Of a stretch of 16,489 nt of DNA, positions 8,061 to 16,172 are shown piece after piece. The notes under the pieces were generated by a model. The model made no database searches. It was not told the DNA's origin and worked only from the letters and a program-made list of their open reading frames with translations. A program made the position numbers and the translations under genes. Position 1 is the stretch's first letter, and every line of letters begins with the position of its first letter. Where the stretch lies: positions 1 through 16,489 of the forward strand of contig JAEWSJ010000032.1 in the NCBI GenBank assembly GCA_023398335.1, in the 5' to 3' direction. The DNA comes from Bacillota bacterium (GTDB taxonomy: Bacteria; Bacillota_I; Bacilli_A; RFN20; CAG-288).

Positions 8061-9545
8061 TTAATATATTTCAACTCCAGAAACTAAATTCACTTCATTC
8101 TTTTGACCTGAAAAATACTTATTTAAAAGCTCACCATATAAACGATACAAAGTATAAGTATCATACTTAGTATTTGTAGTTAATCCTTGACTTACTTTGA
8201 AGGCTGCTAAGGCTTCATCATATGTCGTATAAGAAGAAGACGGAAAAAGCATATTAACATTTTTAATTATATTCTGCTCTTGAGCATAAGTTAAACGATA
8301 GCCATTAGTTCCATCCATATATGGAGTTGAAACCAAATAACGAGCATAATCGATATAATCATTTGTGTTGTAATCCGGGGTAATACCAACTCCATGAATT
8401 GAGTCACCCTTTGGACCGTATAATTGAGCGGTAGTAAAGCGCAAAGTTGATTCGTCTGAAAGAGTTACTACACTTTGCTCTATTCCTTTTCCATATGAAG
8501 TCGTACCGTATATTTTAGCTTTGTTATTTTCCTTCATCGCTAACGAAAATAATTCCGTTGCAGAAGCTGAACCTTGATTCAAAATTATTCTAATATCATC
8601 TATTTTAAATGAAGGATCACGATCTTGAACATAAGTTGCAAAGACCTTTCCGTCTCCATTCTTTTCAGAATATATCGTCTGACCTTTATCTAAAAACAAT
8701 TTAGTAAAATCACGCCCGTAAGAAGTATAACCTCCTCCATTGTCTTTCATATCTAAAACAAGACGATCAATCTGGCCCTTATCCTCGATACTTTTATTTA
8801 AAATATTAGTTACTAATAAAGGGACATTGCCTAAAAAAGTCGAGACTCTAATCGTTACTATATGTTTATTATCATCGATAGAATCATCGATTAAAGTTGC
8901 GGCTGCTTCCGAAGCATTTCCAGTTGTGCAGTCCGTATAGTAAATTTCATTATTTCTTACATATTCAAAACTAACATTCTCTCCGTCTTTACTTGGTTTA
9001 ATAAAATAAGAAGCTGAAGACGGTGATAAAGTTTCAAGTTTGGTATAAGAAGTTTCATCAACGTGCTTCGCGCCGATAATAACATCTCCTTCTTTAAATC
9101 CAGCTTCTTTAAATGTTCCGTTAATTAAATTGTTAACTAAAAGTCCACCGTATTTTACTCCGTTTAAAGAAGTGTAGTAATTAGATAAGCTAGCTCCATA
9201 AATTCCTTTTCTATCAGTTGATAAACCTTGAGAAGCATAATCACTTGCATAGATTAAATAATTATCTTTACCATTTGCGGATAAACCATTGATCATTAAA
9301 TATACAATTTGAGATTCCAAATCTTCAAACGAGCCTTTGTAATACCAATTGTTAACTAAATAGTTATAGACTTCTGCTAATTTACTAGGTACAGCACTAT
9401 TCATTTTAGCGATGTACATTCCGGAAACACCACCTAAAAGTAAGGAAGCACTTACGCCTAAAGTTAAACCAAGAATCCATTTCTTCTTTTCTGATTTTTT
9501 TCCTCTTTCAAACGCATCGTTTGAGTCTAATTCTTTAATATCCAT
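8061..9545 (-). CDS. Membrane-anchored S41 family (CtpA/CtpB-like) carboxyl-terminal processing peptidase
   Basis: A 494-residue serine protease of family S41, exposed outside the membrane. Residues 1-22 are charged and cytoplasmic, and about 23-46 form a single transmembrane anchor. A PDZ-like segment with GGLLVNNLINGTFKEAGFKEGD lies at about 130-155. The peptidase core has LVLDMKDNGGG (262-272), nucleophile Ser328 in NQGSASATE, Lys353 in SYGKG and Gln357. The Ser+25 Lys+4 Gln spacing matches the known S41 catalytic triad. The C-terminal region (about 425-480, YDEALAAFKVSQGL) resembles a small peptidoglycan-binding-like module. The start follows AGGAGG, which overlaps the stop of the YitT gene. 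In B. subtilis the equivalent locus holds ctpB, so an envelope-signalling or processing role is plausible; the substrate is unknown. Confidence 0.93.
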   Translation of the reverse strand: MDIKELDSNDAFERGKKSEKKKWILGLTLGVSASLLLGGVSGMYIAKMNSAVPSKLAEVYNYLVNNWYYKGSFEDLESQIVYLMINGLSANGKDNYLIYASDYASQGLSTDRKGIYGASLSNYYTSLNGVKYGGLLVNNLINGTFKEAGFKEGDVIIGAKHVDETSYTKLETLSPSSASYFIKPSKDGENVSFEYVRNNEIYYTDCTTGNASEAAATLIDDSIDDNKHIVTIRVSTFLGNVPLLVTNILNKSIEDKGQIDRLVLDMKDNGGGYTSYGRDFTKLFLDKGQTIYSEKNGDGKVFATYVQDRDPSFKIDDIRIILNQGSASATELFSLAMKENNKAKIYGTTSYGKGIEQSVVTLSDESTLRFTTAQLYGPKGDSIHGVGITPDYNTNDYIDYARYLVSTPYMDGTNGYRLTYAQEQNIIKNVNMLFPSSSYTTYDEALAAFKVSQGLTTNTKYDTYTLYRLYGELLNKYFSGQKNEVNLVSGVEIY

Positions 9546-9557
9546 CGTGTGATCCTC

Positions 9558-10568
9558 CTACTTCTTTTTTGAATTCTTATTTTTCTTATTATTGTTTTCA
9601 ATAATGATTTCCCTTTTTATTCTCGGAGATATTTTCTTAAAACCATCTCCCGTCACATCGTGAGCACGCGTAACTGTCATAAAAGCTTTTTTATCGATTG
9701 AAAAGACTATTTTTTGAATTTCATCATATTCTTCTCTAGAAAACGCTACTTGAAGCATAATCTTTTCTTTTCCAGTATAACCACCATAGGAATCAAACAA
9801 GGTCGTACCTCTTCCCATCTTCTCATTTATCACATCATTTATTTCTTCCCAATGTGAAGAAATAATCTGCGCATAGAAGCAATCATTATTTCCTAAATAT
9901 ACTTTATCAATCATCAATGAACATGCAAAAGACGCTGAAATACCAATAAGTAGAAGAGTGATATTTTGCATGAAGAACACCCCTAAACTAATAATAATAC
10001 AGTCGATTGCAAAAGTAGCAAGAGAAGCCTTAACATGAAAATATTTTTCTATCGATAAAGATATTGCGTCTGTTCCACCGGTTGAACCACCACTTAAATA
10101 TGTTGTTGCACACCCAAGTCCAGCTAAAGCGCCACCAAAGACACCAGCGATTATCAAAGACGCTGTATTATCTGTCGCCGTACTACTTACAACATGAAAC
10201 CATTCGTTAGAGTTGTAAATATGCGTAAAGCCAAGTAAAAATAACGGATAAAACACCGTGGATAAAAGAGTCTTAAAAGAAAACTTAAATCCCAATAATA
10301 AAAAACCAATAACAAAGAAAACCCAGTTTAAAATAGTAATAATTATTTCCGTATTAAATCCAGTAGCTTTTCCAATAACAATACCAATGCCACTAGCGCC
10401 ACCAATAACAATGGAGTTAGGAATTAAGAAGAAAGAATCACCTATTGCTAAAAATAAACAACCTAAAAGAATCAATAAATATTTTTTTATTGTCTTTAAT
10501 AGATTTTCTTTTTTGAAATCCGCTGAAAAATCTTCCCAAACCGCTTTAAGATTATAATTTTCTCTCAT
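9558..10568 (-). CDS. YitT family membrane protein (DUF161 + DUF2179)
   Basis: A 336-residue integral membrane protein of the UPF0750/YitT family, whose transport or sensing role is not firmly established. It has a 30-residue cytoplasmic start, then about five to six hydrophobic segments between 30 and 225 with characteristic glycine-rich loops (IVIGGASGIGIVIG at 53-66; GGSTGGTD at 160-167). A soluble C-terminal DUF2179 domain follows at about 230-312 (MGRGTTLFDSYGGYTG; FMTVTRAHDVTGDGF), ending in a Lys/Asn-rich tail. The ATG at 10568 lies within the last codons of prfB (17-nt overlap), with GAAAGG about 9 nt upstream, so the genes are coupled. It corresponds in position to B. subtilis yvjA beside ctpB. 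Confidence 0.92.
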   Translation of the reverse strand: MRENYNLKAVWEDFSADFKKENLLKTIKKYLLILLGCLFLAIGDSFFLIPNSIVIGGASGIGIVIGKATGFNTEIIITILNWVFFVIGFLLLGFKFSFKTLLSTVFYPLFLLGFTHIYNSNEWFHVVSSTATDNTASLIIAGVFGGALAGLGCATTYLSGGSTGGTDAISLSIEKYFHVKASLATFAIDCIIISLGVFFMQNITLLLIGISASFACSLMIDKVYLGNNDCFYAQIISSHWEEINDVINEKMGRGTTLFDSYGGYTGKEKIMLQVAFSREEYDEIQKIVFSIDKKAFMTVTRAHDVTGDGFKKISPRIKREIIIENNNKKNKNSKKK

Positions 10569-11671
10569 CCTTAAAAGCCTTTCTTAGATAGGATACTATG
10601 AATCCATCTAGGTTGCCGTCCATTACTTGATAAACATCTTTTTCTTCGTATGATGTTCGATGATCTTTTACTAAAGTATACGGACAAAATACATATGAAC
10701 GAATTTGAGAGCCCCATTCAATATCTTTCTTTTCGCCATTTATTGAAGCAAGTTTATCTTGTCTCTCTTTTTCCATTTTAGCAAAAAGTCTTGATTTTAA
10801 TAAATTCATGGCAATCTCTCTATTTTGAATTTGACTACGCTCAACTTGACAAGTTACAACAATACCCGAAGGAATATGCGTAATTCTAACCGCGGACTCA
10901 GTTTTATTAACATTTTGACCACCAGCTCCTTGAGAACGATAGGTATCAATCTTTAAATCTTTATCCGCTATTTCAATATTAATTTCGTTGTTAAATTGAG
11001 GCATAACATTAACGGAAGCAAAGGAAGTATGTCTACTACCTGAAGAATCGAAAGGAGATATTCGAACTAATCTATGGACACCTCTCTCAGACTTTAGAAG
11101 TCCAAAGGCATTCTTACCTTTAATTAAAATTGTAGCGGAAGATATTCCCGCTTCTTCACCTTCAAGATAATCAATAACGTCAACTTTAAAATTATGTTTA
11201 TCAGCAAAACGTAAATACATACGATATAACATACTTGCCCAGTCATGTGCTTCTGTCCCACCAGCGCCTGGATGGAAATCTATGATAGCGTTTGACTTAT
11301 CATATGGGCCGGAAAGATACATTTCATTTTCAAAAGAAGATATTTCTTTTTCAAATTGAGTTATTTCTTTCTCACATTCAGTTTGAAAATCAACATCTGG
11401 TTCAACCTTCAACATATCTAAAGTATCTTTAATACTTTCAGACTTTTTATCAAGTTTTTCAACATGCGAAACTTGATCTTGCAAAGAAGAAAGTTCCGAA
11501 GTAACACGAGTCGCGTTTGTTCTATCATTCCAAAAATCAGGAGAAGAACTAACTTGTTCTAACTCACTTATTTTCTTTTTTAAGCAAGCCAGGTCAAAGA
11601 CAACCTCTTATCTCGATTAGTCTGTCGTTAGCCTCGCTATATATATTTGATAATTCGTATAATTCCTTCAT
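10552..11671 (-). CDS. prfB: Peptide chain release factor 2, expressed by programmed +1 frameshift
   Basis: Terminates translation at UGA and UAA. The real start is the ATG at 11671, preceded by AGGAGT. Twenty-five codons (MKELYELSNI...GCL) lead to an in-frame TGA at 11594-11596; a +1 slip at CTT continues as Asp-Leu-Ala-Cys. The complete product is 372 residues, with SPF at 205-207 (stop-codon recognition) and GGQ at 250-252 (peptide release), the same numbering as E. coli RF2. The feature spans both frames: 11671-11597, then 11595-10552. An internal TTG start near 11484 would lose the first helices and is not credible. It lies directly after secA, as in most Bacilli, and overlaps the YitT gene by 17 nt. 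Confidence 0.97.
11593..11608 (-). promoter_or_regulatory. prfB recoding (+1 frameshift) site
   Basis: On the minus strand: an internal Shine-Dalgarno-like AGAGGT (11603-11608), a 3-nt spacer TGT, the slippery codon CTT (11597-11599), then TGA followed by C (11593-11596). This is the same layout as E. coli AGGGGG-TAT-CTT-TGA-C, with a somewhat weaker SD. Low RF2 slows termination and permits the shift, giving autoregulation; that mechanism is established for the family. Confidence 0.95.
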
Positions 11672-11722
11672 AATGTTTACTCCTTTTTCTACCATAATTA
11701 TTAATAATTACATCTACTAATT

Positions 11723-11731
11723 AGTTTAACA
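11723..11731 (-). promoter_or_regulatory. Possible prfB operon promoter (extended -10)
   Basis: TGTTAAACT on the minus strand fits an extended -10 about 50 nt upstream of the prfB ATG and after the secA terminator. The sequence 17 nt upstream (TTACTA) matches a -35 box only poorly. It is offered because the terminator implies a separate promoter for prfB and the genes after it. Confidence 0.35.
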
Positions 11732-11811
11732 TGTATAGGCTTATTTAGTAAGTAGCATACAAGGGAATTAATCTATTCTAAAAAAACGCAACAAAACACA
11801 TTAAATACAGC

Positions 11812-11843
11812 AAAAAAAATCCTATGAACTTAATCATAGGATT
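11812..11843 (-). terminator. secA intrinsic terminator
   Basis: Just past the secA stop, a perfect 9-bp stem (ATCCTATGA at 11819-11827 with TCATAGGAT at 11834-11842, extendable by one A-T pair) with a 6-nt loop is followed on the minus strand by eight T. A strong low-GC terminator. Confidence 0.9.
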
Positions 11844-11850
11844 AATTAAA

Positions 11851-14307
11851 CTATTTGTCTTCTGAATTCTTCTTTTCTTCTTTAACTGGTTTCGCCTCAA
11901 CAACTTTTTTGTCATCCACTGGAGGTTTACCATTTTGAAGATTTTGAGATTGATCTTTAGTCTCTGGAGCTTGAGTTCTAATTTGAACTTTGAATAATCC
12001 AAAGACAATATCTTCAGCAATTTGATCAATCATCTTTTCGAACAAATCATAACCTTCATTAGTATAAGCTTGTAAAGGATTAGAGTTAGCGTAAGATCTA
12101 AGGTAAATACCCTCTCTTAACTTCGACATTGTGTCGATATGTTTTGTCCAGTTACGATCGATCATTTGAAGAGCAACTGTCTTTTCAACATAGTTAGCTA
12201 AATCATCCTTCCATTCGTTTCTTCTCTTCTTATATTTGTGTTTAAGTAAAGCAACTAAATAGTCACCTGCTTCTTCAGAAGAAACTCCATCGATATCTTT
12301 AGCTTTCATCGTGCCTTCTGGTAAGAACTTAGGCTCGACAAATTTTATAACTTTATCACCATCTACGACAACTTCACCATCAACTTCCTTAGTATTTTCT
12401 TTAGTGGCTGCAACAGCAAATCTTTCAAAGTACTTAGGAATAGAATCAGCTATGGAATCAGAGAACAAAACAACATCACGTTGTTTATACATAATTTCTC
12501 TTTGTTTTCTTAAAATATCATCGTAATCAAGCAAGCTCTTACGAGTATCGAAGTTTTGACCTTCAACCTTCTTTTGAGCAGAAGTAATAATCTTTGTAAG
12601 AGTGGAAGATTCCATTGCTTCATCTCCCATTGATTCAAACATTTTTGATAATGTTGGAGAAGCGAATCTTTGCATAAGTTCATCATCAACTGAGACATAG
12701 AAACGTGAATAACCTGGGTCTCCTTGACGTCCGGCTCTACCTCTTAACTGGTTATCAATACGTCTAGATTCATGTCTTTCAGTTCCTAAAACCGCAAGAC
12801 CCCCTAATTCCTTAACTCCATCTGCAAGTTTAATATCAGTACCTCTACCAGCCATGTTAGTAGCGATAGTAACAGAACCTTTTTCACCTGCTTTAGAAAT
12901 AATTTCAGCTTCACGAGCGTGATTCTTAGCATTTAATACTTCATGAGGAATATTTGCTTTTGTTAATAATTCATCAACAATTTCTGATTTTTCAACCGAA
13001 GCAGTACCAATTAAAATTGGTTGACCTTTATCGTGTCTTTCAATAATTTCTTTTAGTAAGCCTTTATATTTAGCATTAGCTGTTCCAAAGACCAAATCAA
13101 CATCGTCAATACGAGCAATTGGTCTATTTGTTGGAATAACAACAACACGCATATTATAAATTTTTCTAAATTCTTCTTCTTCGGTTTTAGCAGTACCTGT
13201 CATACCAGCTAACTTATCATATAATCTAAAGAAGTTTTGATAAGTGATTGTTGCCATTGTAATGGTTTCAGGTTTAATCTCAACGTGTTCCTTAGCTTGA
13301 ATCGCTTGTTGAAGACCATCGGAATATTCTCTGCCATCCATAACACGACCTGTAAATGAATCGATAAGATGAATCTTATTATCAGCAACCATGTATTCAA
13401 CATCTTTTCTCATAACGAAGTTTGCTTTTAAAGCTTGGTGAACTCTGTGAACGAGATCGGAATATTCAGGAGCGTATAAATTCTTTAATCCGAATCCTGA
13501 TTGAACTTTATCAACACCTGAATCGGTTAAAGTAACAATTTTCTTTTTTATATCATATGTAAAATCAATATCTTTTCTTAAAGATTTTACAAGTCTATCA
13601 GCAGTAATATAGGAGTTAGCGGTAATTCCACTACCACCAGAAATAATAAGAGGGGTTCTCGATTCATCAATTAAAATTGAGTCAGCTTCATCAACGATTG
13701 CGTAATGTAAGCCTCTTAAAACTCTGTTATTAGCAGTAGTTGCCATATTATCTCTTAAATAGTCGAATCCTAATTCAGAGTTAGTTGTATAAGTAATGTC
13801 GCATTTATAAGCTTCTTGTTTACCTTGAACATCTTTTTCACGTAAGTTAACACCAACAGTAAGACCTAAGAAACGATAAATTTGGCCCATCCATTCAGCA
13901 TCACGAGAAGCCAAGTATTCATTAACTGTAACAACATGAACACCTTTACCTTCAAGCGCATTTAAATAAACTGGCATGGTTTCAGTTAATGTTTTACCTT
14001 CACCAGTACGCATTTCAGCAATATCGCCTTCATTTAAAACGGTAGCACCAAAGACTTGAACTGGATATGGGAATTGGCCAATAACTCTCTTAGCCGCTTC
14101 ACGACATACTGCATAAGCTTCAGGCAAAATATCATCTATTGTCTTACCATTAGCTAATAAATTCTTAAAATATGGAGTTTTAGCTTTTAATTCATCATCT
14201 GATAATTTTTTAAATTCTTCTTCATAATCAAAAGTACCTTTAGCTTTTCTTTTTATTTTATTAAAAGCTCTTTTGTCAATCATGAATACTTTTTCTAATA
14301 CACTCAT
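11851..14307 (-). CDS. secA: Preprotein translocase ATPase SecA
   Basis: The ATP-driven motor that pushes unfolded precursor proteins through SecYEG. The product is 818 residues. It has the N-terminal helix and DEAD-motor entry (FPYPVQVFGATVLNEGDIAEM), Walker A RTGEGKT (100-106), HVVTVNEYLA, the DEAD box at 206-209 followed by SILIDESRTPL, ITYQNFFRLYDKLAGMTGTA, MAGRGTDI, and RIDNQLRGRAGRQGDPG in the second motor domain. The helical scaffold and wing follow. The end is a Lys/Glu-rich tail without the zinc-binding CxCxSG...CC/CH motif found in many SecA proteins. The ATG is preceded by GAGGAAG. The prfB neighbour supports this being the main SecA rather than an accessory SecA2. It has its own promoter and terminator. 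Confidence 0.98.
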   Translation of the reverse strand: MSVLEKVFMIDKRAFNKIKRKAKGTFDYEEEFKKLSDDELKAKTPYFKNLLANGKTIDDILPEAYAVCREAAKRVIGQFPYPVQVFGATVLNEGDIAEMRTGEGKTLTETMPVYLNALEGKGVHVVTVNEYLASRDAEWMGQIYRFLGLTVGVNLREKDVQGKQEAYKCDITYTTNSELGFDYLRDNMATTANNRVLRGLHYAIVDEADSILIDESRTPLIISGGSGITANSYITADRLVKSLRKDIDFTYDIKKKIVTLTDSGVDKVQSGFGLKNLYAPEYSDLVHRVHQALKANFVMRKDVEYMVADNKIHLIDSFTGRVMDGREYSDGLQQAIQAKEHVEIKPETITMATITYQNFFRLYDKLAGMTGTAKTEEEEFRKIYNMRVVVIPTNRPIARIDDVDLVFGTANAKYKGLLKEIIERHDKGQPILIGTASVEKSEIVDELLTKANIPHEVLNAKNHAREAEIISKAGEKGSVTIATNMAGRGTDIKLADGVKELGGLAVLGTERHESRRIDNQLRGRAGRQGDPGYSRFYVSVDDELMQRFASPTLSKMFESMGDEAMESSTLTKIITSAQKKVEGQNFDTRKSLLDYDDILRKQREIMYKQRDVVLFSDSIADSIPKYFERFAVAATKENTKEVDGEVVVDGDKVIKFVEPKFLPEGTMKAKDIDGVSSEEAGDYLVALLKHKYKKRRNEWKDDLANYVEKTVALQMIDRNWTKHIDTMSKLREGIYLRSYANSNPLQAYTNEGYDLFEKMIDQIAEDIVFGLFKVQIRTQAPETKDQSQNLQNGKPPVDDKKVVEAKPVKEEKKNSEDK

Positions 14308-14382
14308 TAAATCTTCCTCATTCTATGTAATCGAATTGCAAATTACAAAAGGTATACTCGCAATCATTAACATCCATTTTTT

Positions 14383-14411
14383 ATTTTACCAAAAAACTTA
14401 ATAACTAACAA
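14383..14411 (-). promoter_or_regulatory. secA promoter
   Basis: On the minus strand TTGTTA (14406-14411), a 17-nt spacer ending in TGG, then TAAAAT (14383-14388): a -35 box plus an extended -10 box. The predicted start is near 14376, leaving a leader of about 69 nt. Confidence 0.65.
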
Positions 14412-14497
14412 GTTATATATATGCTAAGATAGCACTTCACTTTTCAGAAGACAAACATTATTTTCACAAATATATATTATCTAAAAAACAGCATATA

Positions 14498-14506
14498 TGA
14501 TAAAAT
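14498..14506 (+). promoter_or_regulatory. Candidate promoter (extended -10) of the small-ORF/patatin operon
   Basis: TGATAAAAT fits TGn-TAAAAT, with a predicted start near 14513, about 26 nt before the ATG at 14539. The -35 region is weak. It is divergent from secA. The interval 14308-14538 otherwise holds only the two promoters and a short TGCTA-AGA-TAGCA hairpin (14422-14434). Confidence 0.45.
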
Positions 14507-14538
14507 TAAAACATTGAAGATAAAGAACAGGTGACAAA

Positions 14539-14676
14539 ATGGTTGAAGTAGATATCTCATTAGAAATTCTAGAATTAGCACTATCAATTACTGTAGTTTT
14601 GCCAACCATTTTTAACATTGAAAATAAATATATTTCAAATCGTAAAATACGCTTATTTCAAGGATTATATTTATGA
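14539..14676 (+). CDS. Small conserved-looking 45-residue protein of unknown function
   Basis: ATG at 14539 to TGA at 14674-14676 encodes 45 residues: an acidic start (MVEVDISLEILELAL), a mildly hydrophobic middle (SITVVLPTIF) and a basic end (KYISNRKIRLFQGLYL). AGGTGA lies about 4-5 nt upstream of the ATG. The stop overlaps the ATG of the patatin-like gene by 4 nt (ATGA), typical of translational coupling, and a promoter-like element precedes it. No family is recognised. Expression is likely from the signals; function is unknown. It might act only as a leader peptide coupling translation of the next gene. Confidence 0.55.
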   Translation: MVEVDISLEILELALSITVVLPTIFNIENKYISNRKIRLFQGLYL

Positions 14677-15632
14677 AAAATAATCTTCTAAATCGGTTTA
14701 AAAAGCCATCGATTGGTCTAGTACTTGCTCCAGGAGGAGCACGAATTAGTTATCAATTAGGTGTTTTATTAGCTCTTAAGAAACATGGATTATATGATGA
14801 AGTAATCGCCATTTCTTCTGGCTCCGCCGGAGCTTTCTCGGCAATATTTTATACTTTTAATGAACTAACCGATGCTATCAATCTCTACGCTAAAGTAACT
14901 ACATCTATGATATTAACTCCTAAAACTGATTTACTATCAAAAATACCTTTAGCAGGTGGAGCGTTATATTCTCGCGTTGGATTAATAAAACTAATTAACG
15001 ATAATATACAAAACTTGCATAATCAATTAAGTGACAAACTACCGATATACGTATCATTAGCGCAAAAGATTAAAGAAGGACGAAAGAAAACTTATATTCC
15101 TACTTACATAAAGCTTAATGATTACGCTCATAAAGATATCTTAGCTTTACTCCTAGCTACAACCGCTATTCCAGGAATCTTTGATGAAGTAAAGTTTGAA
15201 GATAATACTTATGTCGACTGCATGAAAGCTGATGATGAGCCCTACGCTCCATTAATGTCATATGATTTCGATATGTTGTTTATCATTCCACTTAAAGACT
15301 CGCATTACTCTAAAGATTACAGCAAATTATCAAAACCCATCGTCGATTTTGGCTTTGATCAAATTATGAAGCAAAAAAATGAAACTATTCTTGATTTTAA
15401 CACTTCAAATATTGAGCCAAACATTTCCCTTGGATATCAGGTTGCGGATTTAATTCTAAAAGAAATGAAAAAGAAAAAAGTTTTGCATAAATTAACTTCA
15501 AAGCAGTTAAAGTCAATCGAAAAGTCAATCTACTCATTAAAGACGCTAAATATTGATGAAGATCAAATTAAAAGTAGCAATATTTCGTTAGATGATATAA
15601 TTAACGAAGTTAGAACAGGAAAAACAAAATGA
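14673..15632 (+). CDS. Patatin-like phospholipase family protein with altered motifs
   Basis: A 319-residue protein with the patatin acyl-hydrolase plan. The oxyanion-hole loop is APGGARISYQLGVL (19-32), where GGGxRG is usual. The nucleophile elbow is SSGSAGAF with Ser51 as candidate nucleophile; the first glycine of GxSxG is Ser49. LLLATTAIPGIF (159-170) is the usual segment before the active-site Asp, found here as VDC (Asp182-Cys183) instead of DG. Ser and Asp of the dyad are both retained, so lipid acyl-hydrolase activity is possible, but the loss of two conserved glycines makes altered or lost activity equally plausible. There is no signal peptide or transmembrane segment. AAGGA precedes the start; both ends overlap neighbours by 4 nt (ATGA), so it is part of a tight operon. 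Confidence 0.82.
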   Translation: MKNNLLNRFKKPSIGLVLAPGGARISYQLGVLLALKKHGLYDEVIAISSGSAGAFSAIFYTFNELTDAINLYAKVTTSMILTPKTDLLSKIPLAGGALYSRVGLIKLINDNIQNLHNQLSDKLPIYVSLAQKIKEGRKKTYIPTYIKLNDYAHKDILALLLATTAIPGIFDEVKFEDNTYVDCMKADDEPYAPLMSYDFDMLFIIPLKDSHYSKDYSKLSKPIVDFGFDQIMKQKNETILDFNTSNIEPNISLGYQVADLILKEMKKKKVLHKLTSKQLKSIEKSIYSLKTLNIDEDQIKSSNISLDDIINEVRTGKTK

Positions 15633-16153
15633 AAGAAGAAATAAAATACAACGAATTAATCTCATGTCTAAAAGATGAAAACGACCCGCTTTTTGGTGGC
15701 TCATTAGCCTACATAAATATTGAAGCTAATTTAGCTCTCCTTGTAAAACTAATAAAAATAAAGCAAGAAAAAGATATTGAAAACATTTCGAGTTATAAAA
15801 AAATAATTGCAGTCGCTTCAGTCGTAATGGAAGAGGCACATGAAATGATTACCAAAGATGGAGAAATATTCTCTTCACTTCGCAACGCTGCAACAATAGA
15901 GAAAAAAGATGAGATTGTAAACACAATCTTTCCTTCCTCTCACGCATTTATAGAAAACCTAAATACAATCGACTTTTTTATAGACAAATTAATTGAATTT
16001 ACTAAAGGCTCAATTCGCAATGATTACTTAATGATTCAACAAGTTTTAAAAGCATGTAAAGCTAATCTCATAACGATTCTTATTTACGAAGTTAAAAAAT
16101 TATCTTCCTCAGAAGAAAAAGATAAAAAACTTGCTATAATAGAAGAGTTATAG
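15629..16153 (+). CDS. Probable cyclodeaminase/cyclohydrolase (FTCD_C-like) family protein
   Basis: A 174-residue, helix-rich protein. The start (NELISCLKDENDPLFGGSLAYINIEANLALLVKLI) resembles the family's 'F-L-x-x-L-x-x-x-x-P-x-P-G-G-G-S' entry followed by an Ala-rich helix. The C-terminal GSIRNDYLMIQQVLKACKANL resembles the 'SD-x-x-(V/A)-A-x-x-L-x-x-A' helix. Relatives convert formiminotetrahydrofolate or methenyltetrahydrofolate (FTCD C-terminal domain, FchA). Here the GGG motif is shortened to FGG, and no folate gene is adjacent, so the reaction is uncertain. It overlaps the patatin-like gene by 4 nt (ATGA). Confidence 0.5.
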   Translation: MKEEIKYNELISCLKDENDPLFGGSLAYINIEANLALLVKLIKIKQEKDIENISSYKKIIAVASVVMEEAHEMITKDGEIFSSLRNAATIEKKDEIVNTIFPSSHAFIENLNTIDFFIDKLIEFTKGSIRNDYLMIQQVLKACKANLITILIYEVKKLSSSEEKDKKLAIIEEL

Positions 16154-16172
16154 AAACGGAGACAACGCATAT

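Noticed and set aside
11594..11596. TGA in prfB as evidence of a pseudogene
   Set aside because: The surrounding SD-like motif and CTT-TGA-C are the standard RF2 recoding signal, and the shifted product is full length.
11778..12029. Overlapping 83-residue open frame at the secA 3' end
   Set aside because: It lies in another frame of secA and reads through the secA terminator; the Lys/Leu-rich product is typical of a shadow frame.
14320..14325. TAGAAT with TTGTAA 17 nt upstream (minus strand) as the secA promoter
   Set aside because: Transcription would begin inside or after the ribosome binding site. The upstream TTGTTA-17-TAAAAT pair gives a workable leader.
14422..14434. TGCTA-AGA-TAGCA hairpin between the divergent promoters as an operator
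   Set aside because: A 5-bp stem is too short to distinguish from chance in this AT-rich gap.
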